From contig NZ_CP180316.1 in assembly GCF_051131705.1 (NCBI RefSeq), forward strand, positions 682,001 to 746,000: a stretch of DNA of 64,000 nucleotides, written 5' to 3'. This DNA comes from Arthrobacter_M sp030063245 (GTDB lineage Bacteria; Actinomycetota; Actinomycetes; Actinomycetales; Micrococcaceae). The position numbers were made by a program, and so were the translations under genes. Within the stretch, counting starts at the first letter, position 1. Every line of letters starts with the position of its first letter. Shown piece by piece: positions 8,314 through 17,544 of the stretch. The notes beneath the pieces were generated by a model. It saw only the letters and a program-made list of their open reading frames with translations, did not search any database and was not told the DNA's origin.

Positions 8314-10338
8314 TCAGGTCCTTTGGGCACCCGGCTTCCTGCCGGGGGTCGAGGCGGCGGCTTGGGTGATGCGGTCCAGCAGGATACCGAGGAAGACGAT
8401 GGCCAGGCCCGCCGCCAGGCCCTTCCCGAAGACCGAGCTCTGGACGAAGCCCGCGACCACGTCATAGCCCAGACCGCCGGCGCCGACCAGGGCGCCAATG
8501 ACCACCATCGCCAGGACATACATCAGACCCTGGTTGGCGGCCAGCGCAAGCGTTTTCCGGGCCATCGGGAGCTGGACCTTGCTGATGACCTGCCACGGGG
8601 TGGAGCCGCTGGAAACGGCCGCCTCCACCACCGTGGGCGAAATGGCGGCGATGCCGTCCGCGGTGATCTTGATGGCCACCGGAGCGGCGTAAATGATGGC
8701 GGCCACGATGGCGGTGAAGCGGGTGGCCCCGAACAATCCGAGGAAGGGAACAAGATAGACAAATGCCGGCATGGTCTGGCCGGCGTCGAGCATCGGCCGC
8801 ATGGCCGCATCTATCCGGCGAGACCGTCCCATCGCCACGCCGAAGACCACGCCCAGCAGCATCACAATCACGGTCGCCAGCAGGGTGCTGGCGAGCGTGA
8901 CCATGGCATCGTTCCATAGGCCCAGGGAGACGATCACGGCCAGGCAAAAGGTGGTCACCGCTGCCAGCTTCCAGCCGCCAATGGCGTAGGCGGCAATGGC
9001 AATCACGACCACCAGGAGATAAAACGGCGTCTCGGTCAACAGCGATTGGAACGGGTTCAGGATGCCAACCGTCACCGACTCGCGAAAGGAGTGGGTCAGG
9101 AAGTACAGATTCGTCTGCAGCCAGCCGCTGGCGGCGGTGACGCCGTCGCTGATGGCCGCCCCCACGTTCAGGCGCGCAGGGAAGACGGCTGCCCACAGTA
9201 CGGTGCGGGAAACCTGCACGATCCCGAGGGTCAGCAGCAGCGTGCCTGCGAGGACGATGTACCGGGCCCGCCCGGAGAGCCTTCTGGCCCGTCGGGCACT
9301 TGGCTCGGCCCGTTGGCTGGCCGCCGTGGTGACGCGGTCCAGTACGATGGCCATCAGGACGATGGCCAGCCCGGCGTTGACGGCAGTGCCCACGTCCAGG
9401 GACTGCAGGGCGACGACGACGACCTGACCCAGTCCCGGGGCGGCGATCAGGGCCGCGATGGTCACCATGGACAATGCGGCCATCGTGCTTTGGTTGATGC
9501 CCATCACAATAGTCCGGCGTGCCATCGGCAGCTGCACGGTGTGCAGCCGCTGCCAGCCGGTGGTGCCCAGCGAATCGGAGGCCTCCTTGGTGTTCTCGGG
9601 GATGCTGCGGATGCCGTGGGACGAAAGCCGGATGACCGGCGGAGCAGCATAGATCACGGTGGCGATGACCGCGGACGCGGGGCCGATCAGAAAGATCAGC
9701 GCCAGCGGGGCCAGGTACACAAACGTGGGCATCGTCTGCATGAAGTCCAGCACCGGCGTGAGGACCTTCTGCACCCGGTTGCTGGTCCCGGCCAGCACAC
9801 CCAATGGAATGCCGACGATCAGTGTCAACAGCACGGCCGTGAGCACCAGGGCAAAGGTATAGGCCGCATCGACGAACAGTCCCTGGATTCCGAAGAACGT
9901 GAAGACGACGGCGGTCAGCAGCGCAACCCTGACGTTGCCGACGGCGAACGCGATCCAGGTCAGCACGGCGACGGTGCCCAGCCAACCCAGGACGGGGATG
10001 ACTTCGCCGGTGGGGCTGGCCGCAAAGAGGGCCATGAAGAAGCCGGCGACCAGCCCGACGGCGCTGCGCAGGGGCGTGAGGATGTACATGAAGACGGGAT
10101 TGCCGTCGCGGTTCTCCGCGATCCAGCCGTTGAACCGGTTAAGGCTCCGGTGCAGGTCCGTCAGCTCCGAGGCCGGCAGAGCCAGTGTGCCGGTTCCCCG
10201 CAGCAACAGGAAGCCGAGCAGCCACAGGACAGCGGCCGCCAGCAGCAGCCAAGTCCGGCGGCTGACCCGGCGGGCGCCCAGCGAGCCGCGGTCGGGCCGG
10301 GTGGCTGCGGCCGGGCGGTCCCGCAGTAGCGTAGCCAT
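8314..10338 (-). CDS. ABC transporter permease with two fused ProW-type domains
   Basis: A 674-residue membrane protein holding two complete binding-protein-dependent permease domains in tandem. The first, about residues 150-340, has PVLDFMQTMPTFVYLAPLAL and GTTGWQRLHTVQLPMARR. The second, about 480-665, has PMLDAGQTMPAFVYLVPFLG and GSTPWQVISKVQLPMARK. The EAA-loop regions in each contact the ATPase. One chain thus replaces the usual homodimer. The start codon shares its T with the ATPase stop (TGATG), so translation is coupled. Function: uptake of betaine or choline across the membrane with the neighbouring lipoprotein and ATPase. Confidence 0.9.
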   Translation of the reverse strand: MATLLRDRPAAATRPDRGSLGARRVSRRTWLLLAAAVLWLLGFLLLRGTGTLALPASELTDLHRSLNRFNGWIAENRDGNPVFMYILTPLRSAVGLVAGFFMALFAASPTGEVIPVLGWLGTVAVLTWIAFAVGNVRVALLTAVVFTFFGIQGLFVDAAYTFALVLTAVLLTLIVGIPLGVLAGTSNRVQKVLTPVLDFMQTMPTFVYLAPLALIFLIGPASAVIATVIYAAPPVIRLSSHGIRSIPENTKEASDSLGTTGWQRLHTVQLPMARRTIVMGINQSTMAALSMVTIAALIAAPGLGQVVVVALQSLDVGTAVNAGLAIVLMAIVLDRVTTAASQRAEPSARRARRLSGRARYIVLAGTLLLTLGIVQVSRTVLWAAVFPARLNVGAAISDGVTAASGWLQTNLYFLTHSFRESVTVGILNPFQSLLTETPFYLLVVVIAIAAYAIGGWKLAAVTTFCLAVIVSLGLWNDAMVTLASTLLATVIVMLLGVVFGVAMGRSRRIDAAMRPMLDAGQTMPAFVYLVPFLGLFGATRFTAIVAAIIYAAPVAIKITADGIAAISPTVVEAAVSSGSTPWQVISKVQLPMARKTLALAANQGLMYVLAMVVIGALVGAGGLGYDVVAGFVQSSVFGKGLAAGLAIVFLGILLDRITQAAASTPGRKPGAQRT

Positions 10339-11513
10339 CAGACGACTGCTTCTTTGCTGGCTGCTTTTTTACCGGGTACTTCCTTATTGGGGACAGCCTC
10401 ATTGTCGCGGCTGCCCGGGGCGGGGAAGGCAGCGCCGTGGTTGCCGGAAGTAGGGTTGCCGGAAGCCCGGCCGTCGGACGTATGGCTGCCGGAGCCGTGG
10501 ATAACCGACAGGATGGAGTCGCGGTCTATCTGGCCCAGGATAGTTCCGTCGCCGTTGGACACCAGCACCGGAGAGATCGTGCTCATCACCACGGGAATGG
10601 CATCCCTGATCAACGTCCCCGCGGCCAGTACGGGACCATCATGGGCCGTGCTGGCCGCTACGGTTTTGGTGATCCATTTGAGCGTTAGGACGTCGGCCCG
10701 CGGTACCTCGGAGACGAAGTCAGCGATGTAGCTGTCTGCCGGGGAACCCACCAGTTCGTCACCGGAGCCCACCTGGACCATCTCGCCGTCGCGCATTATC
10801 AGGATCCGGTCACCGAGCTTGAGCGCCTCGGACAGGTCGTGGGTGACGAAGACCATGGTCTTTCCCATCTCCTTGTGCAACCGGATCACCTCGGCCTGCA
10901 TATCGCGGCGGATCAGCGGATCCAAGGCGGAAAACGGTTCGTCAAAGAGGATGGTGTCCGGGTCTCCGGCCAAGGCCCGTCCCAGTCCGACGCGCTGCTG
11001 CATACCGCCGGAGAGCTGGTCGGGATAGTGCTGCTCGTAGCCGGTGAGCCCCACGAGGTCAATGATCTCCTGGGACTTGCTGTACCGCTCGTTTTTGGCC
11101 GTACCCCGGATCTGCAGGCCATAGGAGACGTTGTCCAGGACCGTGCGGTGCGGGAGCAGGCCGAAATGCTGGAACACCATGGAGATCTTGCGCCGGCGCA
11201 GCTCGCGCAGCTCCGAGGTGCCGGCCTGAAGCACATCCCTGCCGTCCACCAGTACCTGCCCCGATGTTGGTTCGATCAACCGGGTGAGGCAGCGGATCAG
11301 CGTTGACTTCCCCGACCCGGAAAGCCCCATCACCACGAACACCTCGCCCTTGGCGACGTCGAAATTCATGTTCCGCACGGCCGTCACGCAGCCGGTGCTT
11401 TCGAGCAGCTCGGCGGAGCTTTGTCCGGACAGCCCGGCATCACCGGGAACCTTTTCACCTCCGGAACCGAAGACTTTCCAGAGATTGCGGACCGAAATAA
11501 CGGGGCTGTTCAT
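10338..11513 (-). CDS. Glycine betaine/proline-type ABC transporter ATP-binding protein (ProV/OpuAA-like)
   Basis: A 391-residue ATPase. Walker A GLSGSGKST, the ABC signature LSGGMQQRVGLGRALA, Walker B DTILFDEP and the switch VTHDLSEAL are all present, in the order usual for ProV. Residues about 290-355 form a CBS-like module (VLVSNGDGTILGQIDRDSIL), which in OpuA-type ATPases senses ionic strength. A Ser/Gly/Ala-rich tail of about 45 residues follows. The ATG at 11513 has an AGGAG site and overlaps the betB stop (ATGA); an upstream open frame to 11696 is antisense-like and discarded. Drives the permease at 8314-10338. Confidence 0.92.
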   Translation of the reverse strand: MNSPVISVRNLWKVFGSGGEKVPGDAGLSGQSSAELLESTGCVTAVRNMNFDVAKGEVFVVMGLSGSGKSTLIRCLTRLIEPTSGQVLVDGRDVLQAGTSELRELRRRKISMVFQHFGLLPHRTVLDNVSYGLQIRGTAKNERYSKSQEIIDLVGLTGYEQHYPDQLSGGMQQRVGLGRALAGDPDTILFDEPFSALDPLIRRDMQAEVIRLHKEMGKTMVFVTHDLSEALKLGDRILIMRDGEMVQVGSGDELVGSPADSYIADFVSEVPRADVLTLKWITKTVAASTAHDGPVLAAGTLIRDAIPVVMSTISPVLVSNGDGTILGQIDRDSILSVIHGSGSHTSDGRASGNPTSGNHGAAFPAPGSRDNEAVPNKEVPGKKAASKEAVV

Positions 11514-13039
11514 CGCTGTTCTCCTGCCGTCGATGGGTCGAACCAATTGCCGGGACCCGGGTCGATGTTTTGCCAGATGTGCTTTGTTTCGCGGTACTCC
11601 GCGAGGCCGGCCACGCCCAGTTCCCGTCCGTTCCCCGATTGGCCGAAACCGCCCCACTCCGCCTGCGGAACGTAGGGGTGATAATCGTTGATCCACACCG
11701 TCCCGTGCCGCAGGGCGTTTGCCACCCGTTGGCCGCGGGCGCCATCCCGCGTCCAGACCGCGCCCGCGAGCCCGTAGATGGTGTCATTGGCCAGGCGGAT
11801 GGCCTGCTGTTCGGTGCTGAAGGTCTCCACCGTCAGTACCGGGCCAAAGGACTCCTCCTGCACCACGCGCATGGTGCTGTGGCAGCCATCGAGAATGGTC
11901 GGCGGGTAGTAGCTTCCGCCGATCAGGCCCGGGTCGTCCGGAATGAATCCGCCGCAGAGCAAGCGGGCGCCTTCGGCCAGGCCGTCCTGAACATAGGAGT
12001 GCACCTTGGCCCGATGCGCGGTGGAAATCAGCGGACCGGTCTGGGCGTTGTCATCAAACGGCCCACCGAGCCGGATCAGCCGTGCCCGCCGGGTAACCTC
12101 GGCTACAAAATCGGCGTGGATCGACTCTTCGATGATGAGCCGCGCACCCGCGGAGCAGACCTGGCCCGAATGCAGGAAAACGGCCGTCAGCGCGTAGTCG
12201 ACGGCGGCCTCCAGATCGGCGTCGGCGAACACGACGTTCGGGTTCTTGCCGCCGAGCTCGAGCGCCACGCGCTTCACCGTGGCGGCCGCGGCCGCCATCA
12301 GGAGTTTGCCCGTTGCCAGGCCGCCGGTGAATGAGATCATGTCCACCCGAGGATCGGTGCCCAGTACGGCGCCGACCACCGGTCCGGAGCCGGTCACCAG
12401 ATTGGCCACACCGGCAGGAACTCCTGCCTCAGCAAGTGTCTCCATCAGCAGGATAGCGGTCGACGGCGTCAGCTCACTGGGTTTGAGCACGAACGTGTTC
12501 CCTGCCAGCAGGGCCGGTGCCACCTTCCAGGAGGTCTGCAGCAGCGGGTAGTTCCAGGGCGTGATCAGGCCGCAGACGCCGATGGGCGCATGGACAATCC
12601 TGCTGATGGCCCCAGGCTGGCCCGTGTCGATCACGCGGCCGGCGTCCGTGCCGGCGATGCCACCGTAGTACCGGAAGCAGGAAATGACATCGTCGATGTC
12701 GAATTCGGCTTCGGCATACCGCTTTCCGGTATCCAAGGCCTCCGCCCTGGCATAGGCAGACTTGTCGCGCTCGAGCAGATCCGCCGTACGCGCCAGGATC
12801 CGTCCGCGTTCCTTTTCGGGTGTCGCCGGCCAGCCGCCGTCGTCAAAGCTGTGCCGTGCACTGGCGATGGCTGCTTCGGCGTCGGCCGTGCTGCCCTCGG
12901 CCACGGTGGCGACTGGGGTGCCATCCGCGGGGCAGCTGATGAGCCGAACTCCGCCGCCAACGGATGGCAGCCACGCTCCGCCGGCATAGACGCCGCGGGC
13001 CAGCTGGACCCCGAGGTCCACGGACTGCGCCGCACTCAT
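11510..13039 (-). CDS. betB: Betaine aldehyde dehydrogenase (aldehyde dehydrogenase family)
   Basis: Oxidises betaine aldehyde to glycine betaine with NAD(P)+. The 509-residue chain has VCGLITPWNYPLLQTSWK (cofactor cleft), the Glu motif LELGGKNPNVVF, the catalytic Cys in SGQVCSAGARLI, and the late EESFGPVLTVETF motif. It is flanked by betA upstream and the betaine ABC ATPase downstream, with 4-bp overlaps at both ends, which fits a single translationally coupled operon. A general aldehyde dehydrogenase cannot be ruled out from sequence alone, but the position behind a choline dehydrogenase makes the betB call strong. Confidence 0.9.
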   Translation of the reverse strand: MSAAQSVDLGVQLARGVYAGGAWLPSVGGGVRLISCPADGTPVATVAEGSTADAEAAIASARHSFDDGGWPATPEKERGRILARTADLLERDKSAYARAEALDTGKRYAEAEFDIDDVISCFRYYGGIAGTDAGRVIDTGQPGAISRIVHAPIGVCGLITPWNYPLLQTSWKVAPALLAGNTFVLKPSELTPSTAILLMETLAEAGVPAGVANLVTGSGPVVGAVLGTDPRVDMISFTGGLATGKLLMAAAAATVKRVALELGGKNPNVVFADADLEAAVDYALTAVFLHSGQVCSAGARLIIEESIHADFVAEVTRRARLIRLGGPFDDNAQTGPLISTAHRAKVHSYVQDGLAEGARLLCGGFIPDDPGLIGGSYYPPTILDGCHSTMRVVQEESFGPVLTVETFSTEQQAIRLANDTIYGLAGAVWTRDGARGQRVANALRHGTVWINDYHPYVPQAEWGGFGQSGNGRELGVAGLAEYRETKHIWQNIDPGPGNWFDPSTAGEQR

Positions 13040-14835
13040 GATTTCGTCCCGCCGAGGGTGGCAGCCGTTTCCGCCGGTGCCGACTCCGCCGATGCTGTTT
13101 CCGCCGATGCTGTTTCCGCCGGTGCGGGTCCGGGCCCGGGGTGGCGGTAGAAATCTGCGGCCTGGGCCGGCAGCGGAGTCTTCTCAAGGATCAGGTCGGC
13201 CGCCTTCTCGGCGAGCATCATGACGGGTGCATAGATATTGCCGTTGGTCACATATGGCATCGCGGACGCATCGACCACCCGCAGGCCACCGGTGCCGTGC
13301 ACCCGCATGGTCAGCGGATCCACGACCGCCATCGGGTCGGATGCCGGTCCCATTTTGGCGGTGCAGGAGGGGTGCAGGGCGGTCTCGGCGTCCCGCGCCA
13401 CCCACTGAAGGATCTCGTCGTCGGTCTGCACCTTCGGTCCGGGGGAGAGCTCGCCGCCGTCAAACGCTCCCATTGCGGCCTGGCCCAGAATGTCCCGGGA
13501 AATGCGCACGGCCTCAACCCACTCGCGCCTGTCCTGGGCGGTGGAGAGGTAGTTGAACTTTAATGACGGGTGGCGGCGCGGATCCGCGGATTGGATTTTC
13601 ACGCTGCCGCGGGAATCGGAATACATCGGTCCGATGTGCACCTGGTAGCCGTGTTTGGCGGCGGCTTTCTGCCCGTCGTAGCGCACCGCGACGGGCAGGA
13701 AGTGGAACATCAGGTTCGGGTAGGTGACGTCCTCGTTGGAGCGGACAAAACCGCCGCCCTCAAAGTGGTTGGTAGCGGCCGGTCCGGTGCGGCCCAGCAG
13801 CCACTGCAGACCAATGAACGGGTAGCGCCACAGGCTCAGACTCGGCTGCTGGGACACGGGCTGGGTACAGGCATGCTGGATGTAGACCTCTAAATGGTCC
13901 TGCAGGTTTTCGCCCACGCCGGGCAGGTCCGCCACGGACGCGATGCCCAGGCGCCGTAGGTGCGCAGCATCGCCCACGCCGGAAAGCTGCAGCAGCGCCG
14001 GCGTGTTGATGGCACCGCCGCACAGGATGATTTCCGCGCCGTGCACGGTGTGCCGCCGCCCGTTCCTGCGGTAGCTGACCGACGTGGCAACCGTGCCGGT
14101 GAAGTTGATTTTTGTGACGAAGGCGCGGGTGAGCACGCTGAGGTTGTCTCGGGTGCGGTTCGGGCGAAGATAGGCCCGCGATGCGGAGAGCCGCTGTCCT
14201 TTGTGCACATTGCGGTCAAAGGGGCCGAACCCTTCCTGCCGGTAGCCGTTGACATCATTGGTCCGGGGGTAGCCGGCCTGCCGGGCTGCTTGGAAGAAGG
14301 CCTGGAACAGCGGGTTCCGGGCCGGCCCGCGTTCGAGCACCAGTGGCCCGTCGTGTCCGCGCAGCTCGTCGTCCCCGGCCGCCGCCAGGGCGTTCTCCAT
14401 CTTCTTGAAATAGGGCAGGCAGTGCGCGTAATTCCAGCTCTCCATCCCGGGATCCGCGGCCCAGCGCTCGTAGTCCAAAGGATTGCCGCGCTGGAAGATC
14501 ATGCCGTTGATCGAGCTTGACCCGCCCAGCACCTTCCCCCGCGCATGGGCGACCCTCCGGCCGGCCATGCGCGGTTCCGGGTCTGATTGGTAGCGCCAGT
14601 CATAGAACCGGTTTCCGCTGGGGAAGGTAAGCGCCGCCGGCATTTGGATGAACAGGTCCCAGGGGTAGTCACTGCGACCGGCCTCCAGGACCAGGACCGT
14701 TCGGGTGCCATCGGCGCTGAGCCGGTCGGCCAGCACCGAACCGGCGCTGCCGCCGCCGACAATCACATAGTCATAGCTCACACCGTCATGCTTCACAGCG
14801 TTGTCTTTAACACTGTCGTAGCTCTTGTCCGTCAT
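13036..14835 (-). CDS. betA: Choline dehydrogenase (GMC oxidoreductase)
   Basis: FAD enzyme that oxidises choline to betaine aldehyde. The 599-residue chain opens its fold with YDYVIVGGGSAGSVLADRLS (Rossmann FAD site) and has GGSSSINGMIFQRGN (GMC signature 1) and GAINTPALLQLSGVG (signature 2). The C-terminal ALHPSCTAKMG and VTNGNIYAPVMMLAEK hold the active-site His/Asn region. The ATG at 14835 follows GAGGAG. The final 35 residues are an Ala/Glu/Thr/Ser-rich tail built from pentapeptide repeats and are not part of the family core. It overlaps betB by 4 bp. Confidence 0.92.
   Translation of the reverse strand: MTDKSYDSVKDNAVKHDGVSYDYVIVGGGSAGSVLADRLSADGTRTVLVLEAGRSDYPWDLFIQMPAALTFPSGNRFYDWRYQSDPEPRMAGRRVAHARGKVLGGSSSINGMIFQRGNPLDYERWAADPGMESWNYAHCLPYFKKMENALAAAGDDELRGHDGPLVLERGPARNPLFQAFFQAARQAGYPRTNDVNGYRQEGFGPFDRNVHKGQRLSASRAYLRPNRTRDNLSVLTRAFVTKINFTGTVATSVSYRRNGRRHTVHGAEIILCGGAINTPALLQLSGVGDAAHLRRLGIASVADLPGVGENLQDHLEVYIQHACTQPVSQQPSLSLWRYPFIGLQWLLGRTGPAATNHFEGGGFVRSNEDVTYPNLMFHFLPVAVRYDGQKAAAKHGYQVHIGPMYSDSRGSVKIQSADPRRHPSLKFNYLSTAQDRREWVEAVRISRDILGQAAMGAFDGGELSPGPKVQTDDEILQWVARDAETALHPSCTAKMGPASDPMAVVDPLTMRVHGTGGLRVVDASAMPYVTNGNIYAPVMMLAEKAADLILEKTPLPAQAADFYRHPGPGPAPAETASAETASAESAPAETAATLGGTKS
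13071..13130 (-). repeat. 15-bp tandem repeat coding the betA tail
   Basis: About four 15-bp units on the plus strand, two of them identical (CCGCCGATGCTGTTT at 13086 and 13101), flanked by diverged units at 13071 and 13116. On the coding strand they give the AETAS-like repeats of the BetA C-terminus. The repeat is in frame, so copy-number change would lengthen or shorten the tail without a frameshift. Confidence 0.85.
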
Positions 14836-14896
14836 GATGCGGGTCTCCTCGTACGGGGTGGAAATAATCGGGCCGGATGTGGTGATGTGCGGAACC

Positions 14897-14920
14897 GGTT
14901 GCTCGGTTGCTCGGTTGCTC
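14897..14920. repeat. Three tandem copies of GGTTGCTC in the dmg-betA gap
   Basis: GGTTGCTC occurs at 14897, 14905 and 14913, end to end, in the 95-bp space between the dimethylglycine oxidase stop and the betA start. Its role is unknown; it could be a slippage-prone spacer or a cluster of protein half-sites. Confidence 0.8.
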
Positions 14921-14930
14921 GGTGGCCGTG

Positions 14931-17444
14931 TCAGCCGCGGAGGCGTTCCATGCCCGGGTCCACCAGTGGTTCGGCGGTGACCGTAGCCCGGATCCGGCGG
15001 CCGAAGTATTCGATCTCGACCGCGTCCCCGACGGCGGTCGCAGCGGGCAGCCACGCATAGGCAATCGGTTTGCCGATGGAGTAGCCGTAGGCGGCACTGG
15101 TGACATACCCGACTGGTTCGCCGTGGACATACACCGGTTCCTTGCCCAGCACGATCGACGTGCCGTCGTCGACGGTCAGGCAGCGCAGCTCCTGGGCTGC
15201 GGGTTTTTCGCGGCGGCGCGCCAGTGCCGCCGCGCCGACAAAATCGACGGCCTTGCCGCCGTCGTCCTCTCCGGTTTTGGCTTTGCTGACGGAGAAGCCA
15301 AGACCGGACTGGTACGGGTCGTGCTCGGGAGTGACGTCGGTGCCCCAGAGCCGGTAGCCCTTTTCCAGCCGCAGGCTGTTGAAGGCTCCGCGGCCGGCCG
15401 CGATGATGCCATGCTCCTGCCCCGCTTCGAAGAGCACGTCCCAGAGCCGGAGCCCGTTTTCCGCCGTCGTGTACAGCTCCCAGCCCAGCTCGCCAACGTA
15501 GGAGAGCCGCATCGCGGTCACCGGGACGCCGCCGATGCGCACGTGTTTGGTGCGGAAGTAACGCAGCGCGTCGTTGCTGAAGTCGTCCGTGCTGACCTTC
15601 GACATCACCGCCCGCGCCAGCGGCCCCCACAGCCCGATACAGCAGGTGGAGCCGGTGCTGTCCCGGACCTGGACCCACTGGGCCACGTCCGCGGCGGTCT
15701 GTTTCCGGGCCTCGGTGCTGAAATAGTCGAGGTCGATGTTGCCGTTTACGCCGACTTGGAAGGTGTCCTCGTCGAGCCGGGCGATCGTGATGTCGCTGCG
15801 GATGCCGCCGTCGCCGGCCAGCAGCAGGCAGTAGGTCACAGCTCCCGGTTTCTTGGCGATCTGGCCGGTGCTCAGCCGCTGCAGCAGCGCCAGCGCCCCG
15901 GGCCCCGAAATGACCAGGCGTTTAAGCGGGGTCATATCGTAAAGGGCGACGGCGGTGCGCGTCTTCCACGCTTCGGCGGCGGAAATGGGGGAGGAGAATT
16001 GGGCGGCCCATGGCTCGCGCTCGGGCGGCTGCCATTCGACCGGCAGCTCGGCGAGCAGACCGCGGTTGGCCTCGAACCAGTGCGGACGCTCCCAGCCGGC
16101 GGATTCCAGGCAGAAGGCCCCGAGTTCCTTCTGCCGGACGTTGAACGGGCTCACCCTCAATTCCCGGGGGGAGACCCGGGGCTGCAACGGGTGCAGGATG
16201 TCGTAGATCTCCACGAAGTTCTGCTGCGAGGTTTCACTGACGTAGCTTTCGGCCGTCTGCACCTCCTCGAAGCGCGAGACCTCGCATTCGTGCAGCGGGG
16301 TACGGGATTGGCCTTCGACCAGCAGTTCCGCCACGGCCCGTGCCACACCTGCCGAATGGGTGACCCAGACGGCCTCGGCCAGGTAGAAGCCCTCCACCTG
16401 CGCGCAGGCTCCCACCAGCGGGCCGCCGTCGGGAGTGAACGAGAAGATGCCGTTGAAGCCGTCGGCGATCGCCCCCCCCTGCAGGGCCGGCAGCAGCGCC
16501 TGGCTGTCCTCCCAGGACGGCAGGAAATCCGTTTCGGTGAAGTCCAGCCGCGAGGGCATGTGGTGTTCATTCATCTCGGCCGGGGCGACGCGCGGGAGCT
16601 GGTCCAGATCCGCTGGCATGGGACGGTGGGCGTAGGAACCGATGCCGATCCGGTCGCCGTGTTCGCGGTAATAGAGGTCCTTGTCCTGATACCGCAGGAT
16701 CGGCAGCTGTGCGCCGGGCAGCTCGTTCCTGCCCGCCAGCGCCGGCAGCGACGTCGTCCTCACGTATTGGTGGGCCAGCGGCAGCAGCGGCACGGCCATG
16801 CCGACCATGGCCCCGATCTTCGGTCCCCAAAAGCCGGCGCAGGACACGACGATGTCGGCGGGAATCACCGCATCCGGGGTGCGGACGCCGGTGACCTTGC
16901 CGCCGCGTTGCTCAATGGCAAGGACGGGTGTTGAACCGACGAAGGTGACCCCCGCGGCGGTGGCCCGCTCGATCAGCAGGCGGACGGCCCGCGCCGCGGA
17001 GGCCAGCCCGTCGGTGGGCACATAGAGCCCGCCCAGGACCTGGTCCCGGCCAAGGAGCGGATAGTGTTTTTCGCATTCGTCAGCATCGATGACCCGCGCC
17101 TCGATGCCCCAGGAGGTCGCATAGCCAAGTTTGCGGTGCAGCTCGGCCAGCCTGGCCTCGGTGGTCGCCAGCTCAAGACCGCCCACCTGGTTGAAGCAGC
17201 TCATACCGTCAGCGCGCAGCGAGAGCAGCTTCTCCACCGTGTAGCCGGCAAACGCGCTCATGGTCTTGGACGCAGTTGTCTGGAAGACCAGTCCCGGTGC
17301 ATGCGAGCTGGAGCCGCCCGCGAGGTGCAGGGGACCCTGTTCGACGACGGTTGTATTGGTCCAGCCGCGGCTGGCCAGCTCATCGGCCAGGTTCGCTCCG
17401 ACAATGCCGGCGCCGATAATCACGACGCGGGGTGATGTGGTCAT
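14931..17444 (-). CDS. dmg: Dimethylglycine oxidase
   Basis: Demethylates N,N-dimethylglycine to sarcosine, passing the carbon to tetrahydrofolate as 5,10-methylene-THF. The 837-residue chain has an N-terminal FAD domain (VVIIGAGIVGANLADELASRG at 7-27) with the SSSHAPG motif, where His48 is the expected covalent FAD site. The C-terminal half, from about residue 430, is the aminomethyltransferase (GcvT-like) folate domain (AEAWKTRTAVALYDMTPLKR; LSYVGELGWELYT). I recognise it as closely similar along its length to the Arthrobacter globiformis enzyme. The ATG at 17444 has a GGAG site. It sits between purU and betA. Confidence 0.95.
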   Translation of the reverse strand: MTTSPRVVIIGAGIVGANLADELASRGWTNTTVVEQGPLHLAGGSSSHAPGLVFQTTASKTMSAFAGYTVEKLLSLRADGMSCFNQVGGLELATTEARLAELHRKLGYATSWGIEARVIDADECEKHYPLLGRDQVLGGLYVPTDGLASAARAVRLLIERATAAGVTFVGSTPVLAIEQRGGKVTGVRTPDAVIPADIVVSCAGFWGPKIGAMVGMAVPLLPLAHQYVRTTSLPALAGRNELPGAQLPILRYQDKDLYYREHGDRIGIGSYAHRPMPADLDQLPRVAPAEMNEHHMPSRLDFTETDFLPSWEDSQALLPALQGGAIADGFNGIFSFTPDGGPLVGACAQVEGFYLAEAVWVTHSAGVARAVAELLVEGQSRTPLHECEVSRFEEVQTAESYVSETSQQNFVEIYDILHPLQPRVSPRELRVSPFNVRQKELGAFCLESAGWERPHWFEANRGLLAELPVEWQPPEREPWAAQFSSPISAAEAWKTRTAVALYDMTPLKRLVISGPGALALLQRLSTGQIAKKPGAVTYCLLLAGDGGIRSDITIARLDEDTFQVGVNGNIDLDYFSTEARKQTAADVAQWVQVRDSTGSTCCIGLWGPLARAVMSKVSTDDFSNDALRYFRTKHVRIGGVPVTAMRLSYVGELGWELYTTAENGLRLWDVLFEAGQEHGIIAAGRGAFNSLRLEKGYRLWGTDVTPEHDPYQSGLGFSVSKAKTGEDDGGKAVDFVGAAALARRREKPAAQELRCLTVDDGTSIVLGKEPVYVHGEPVGYVTSAAYGYSIGKPIAYAWLPAATAVGDAVEIEYFGRRIRATVTAEPLVDPGMERLRG

Positions 17445-17544
17445 TGAATAATCTCCAAGGGGCTTAGGCTGCGCAAGGGCAGGAGTGGTTGCGGGGCAAG
17501 CGGGGCGGCGCGGGAGGGGTTGAGGGGCGGCCGGCTCTGACCGG

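Noticed and set aside
14836..15678. N-terminal extension of betA reaching into dmg
   Set aside because: The open frame upstream of 14835 is out of frame with the dmg gene and has no GMC-type sequence; a good ribosome site and the FAD motif fix the start at 14835.
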